Source: Pelagadaptatus sp034112445 (lineage in GTDB: Bacteria > Pseudomonadota > Gammaproteobacteria > Pseudomonadales > Cellvibrionaceae). Taken from it: a stretch of DNA of 64,000 nt. Positions 62,496 through 64,000 of the stretch are shown piece by piece. Below the pieces are notes generated by a model that did not search any database, was not told the origin of the DNA, and saw nothing but the letters and a program-made list of their open reading frames with translations. The DNA is taken from contig JAWUVI010000018.1 of NCBI GenBank assembly GCA_034112445.1, positions 1 through 64,000 on the forward strand, given 5' to 3'. The position numbers and the translations under genes are program-made. Within the stretch, counting starts at the first letter, position 1. Each line of letters opens with the position of its first letter.

Positions 62496-63734
62496 ATGGC
62501 GCAGGAAAATGAAAATAGAATGATAGTCGGTTTGGATATTGGAACGTCCAAGGTCGTCGCTATTGTTGGCGAAATTAACGCTGCAGGTGAGATTGAAATT
62601 GTGGGGATTGGTTCGCATCGATCAACAGGTTTGAAGAAAGGTGTGGTCGTTAATATTGAATCAACGGTGCAGTCAATTCAGCGAGCTATTGAAGAGGCCG
62701 AGCTTATGGCCGGCTGCCAAATTCACTCTGTATATGCTGGGATCGCAGGCAGCCACATCCGTAGTTTAAATTCTCACGGTATTGTGGCAATTAAAGACAG
62801 AGAGGTATTTCCGCAAGATTTAGAACGGGTCATAGACGCGGCGCAAGCAGTGGCTATTCCTGCTGATCAAAAGATCCTGCATATATTGCCGCAGGAATTT
62901 TTAATTGATGAGCAAGATGGCGTTAAAGAGCCATTAGGTATGTCTGGTGTTCGCTTGGAAGCAAAAGTACACCTGGTAACTTGTGCGGTAAATGCGGCGC
63001 AAAATATTGAAAAATGTATTAAGCGCTGTGGGTTAGAAGTTGAAGACATAATCCTAGAGCAGTTGGCCTCGAGTTATGCGGTGTTAACCGAAGATGAGAA
63101 AGAGCTGGGCGTTTGTATGGTTGATATTGGTGGTGGTACTACTGATATTGCTATTTTTACTGAAGGCTCTATTCGTCATACAGGTGTGATTCCAATTGCT
63201 GGGGATCAGGTTACTAACGATATCGCTATGGCGTTACGAACACCAACTCCTCATGCTGATGAAATAAAAATTAAATATGCCTGTGCGCTAGCAAAATTAA
63301 CCGCTGAAAACGAAACGATTAAAGTGCCTAGCGTTGGCGATAGGGAGCCCAGAGATTTAACGAGACAAGCGTTGGCAGAGGTTGTTGAGCCACGTTATGA
63401 CGAGCTGTTTACCTTAGTTCAAGCCGAGTTACGTCGTAGCGGTTTTGAAGATTTAATAGCAGCAGGAATTGTCTTGACTGGAGGTACCGCGAAAATGGAG
63501 GGTGTGGTTGAGCTTGCAGAAGAGATATTTCACATGCCAGTTAGATTGGGCTCACCACAGAATGTCAGAGGCCTGACAGATATTGTAAATAATCCTATTT
63601 ATTCAACGGGTGTTGGCTTATTACATTACGCAAAATTACAGAGTTTTGAGGGGGGAAGTCATAAAAACTCATCGTCTTCGGCAGAAGGTTCTTGGTTAGA
63701 GCGCATGAAATCTTGGTTTCAAGAAAATTTTTAA
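62496..63734 (+). CDS. ftsA: FtsA, actin-like membrane tether of FtsZ
   Basis: A 412-aa actin-fold ATPase. The phosphate-1 motif is VGLDIGTSKVVAIVGE; phosphate-2 is MVDIGGGTTDIAIF; the adenosine motif is VLTGGTAKMEGV. The SHS2 (1c) domain is at about 85-165. A C-terminal amphipathic segment, SWLERMKSWFQENF, is the membrane-targeting sequence. It lies 59 bp before ftsZ. Confidence 0.97.
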   Translation: MAQENENRMIVGLDIGTSKVVAIVGEINAAGEIEIVGIGSHRSTGLKKGVVVNIESTVQSIQRAIEEAELMAGCQIHSVYAGIAGSHIRSLNSHGIVAIKDREVFPQDLERVIDAAQAVAIPADQKILHILPQEFLIDEQDGVKEPLGMSGVRLEAKVHLVTCAVNAAQNIEKCIKRCGLEVEDIILEQLASSYAVLTEDEKELGVCMVDIGGGTTDIAIFTEGSIRHTGVIPIAGDQVTNDIAMALRTPTPHADEIKIKYACALAKLTAENETIKVPSVGDREPRDLTRQALAEVVEPRYDELFTLVQAELRRSGFEDLIAAGIVLTGGTAKMEGVVELAEEIFHMPVRLGSPQNVRGLTDIVNNPIYSTGVGLLHYAKLQSFEGGSHKNSSSSAEGSWLERMKSWFQENF

Positions 63735-63793
63735 AATCATTTAATTTGTTATAAGAATGTTCATTTTATTTTTTAGGGGAAAGGGGAAAAATC

Positions 63794-64000
63794 ATGTTTG
63801 AACTAGTAGATAACGTACCACAGAGTGCGATTATAAAAGTCGTAGGTGTTGGTGGCGGCGGTGGTAATGCCGTTAAACATATGATTGATAATCACGTAGA
63901 TGGCGTAGAGTTTGTCTGTGCAAATACGGATGCTCAAGCATTAAAAGATATTGATACTCGAACGGTATTACAGTTGGGTAACAATATGACCAAAGGCCTA
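63794..64000 (+). CDS. ftsZ: FtsZ, tubulin-like division GTPase (partial, N-terminus only)
   Basis: The first 69 residues of FtsZ: MFELVDNVPQSAIIKVVGVG, then the glycine-rich nucleotide loop GGGGNAVKHM and CANTDAQAL. The frame continues past base 64000. AGGGGAAAGGGG lies just upstream as a strong ribosome-binding site. It is the last dcw gene seen; ftsA is directly before it. Confidence 0.97.
   Translation, partial: MFELVDNVPQSAIIKVVGVGGGGGNAVKHMIDNHVDGVEFVCANTDAQALKDIDTRTVLQLGNNMTKGL

Overview
The window is a chromosomal segment of a gammaproteobacterium. Gene order matches the conserved blocks of Pseudomonas, Cellvibrionales and Enterobacteria: the lpt/rpoN/pts cluster, murA-hisGD, zapE-rplM-rpsI with the bc1 genes and sspAB, rsmI-lpoA-yraN-diaA-dolP, rnpB, and the dcw cluster. 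The moderate GC, the PPi-type phosphofructokinase and the mix of genes fit a marine, Cellvibrionales-like bacterium, but that placement is inference. No tRNA, rRNA, CRISPR array, prophage or insertion sequence was recognised.

Layout. 1-2567: a partial mpl (minus) with an in-frame 21-bp minisatellite, divergent from a PPi-type phosphofructokinase. 2610-12277 (minus): darP, mgtE, ptsO, rapZ, ptsN, hpf, rpoN, lptB, lptA, lptC, kdsD, yrbG. This is the usual envelope/nitrogen-PTS cluster, but kdsC is missing between kdsD and lptC. 12416-16668 (plus): an mlaC left without mlaFED or mlaB, then ibaG, murA, hisG, hisD. 16786-18483 (minus): degS-type protease and zapG/yhcB. 18929-25824 (plus): an alpha/beta hydrolase, zapE, rplM, rpsI, petA, one ORF fusing cytochrome b and cytochrome c1, sspA, sspB. 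25845-30171: cysK, a Yip1-family membrane protein, and a LemA/M48 protease pair. 30463-36039: thiolase, then dolP, diaA, yraN, lpoA (minus) and rsmI (plus).

36263-41991 is the most accessory-looking part: aldehyde dehydrogenase, iron alcohol dehydrogenase, acyl-CoA synthetase and a hormone-sensitive-lipase-type esterase. Together they could take an ester or alcohol to an acyl-CoA, and they lie between rsmI and rnpB. After rnpB come a periplasmic solute-binding-like protein, a convergent NIT-domain hybrid histidine kinase, and yfbR.

48043-64000 is the dcw cluster: a promoter with five 10-bp-phased MraZ boxes, then mraZ, rsmH, ftsL, ftsI, murE, murF, mraY, murD, ftsW, murG, murC, ddl, ftsQ, ftsA and the start of ftsZ. 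Most of these genes overlap or nearly touch, implying one long transcript for peptidoglycan precursor synthesis and division. No wholly new multi-gene system was found. The best leads are the cytochrome b-c1 fusion, the orphan mlaC, the FtsI SxN-to-SSQ change, the mpl minisatellite, the NIT kinase locus, and the octamer repeat abutting the rnpB promoter.
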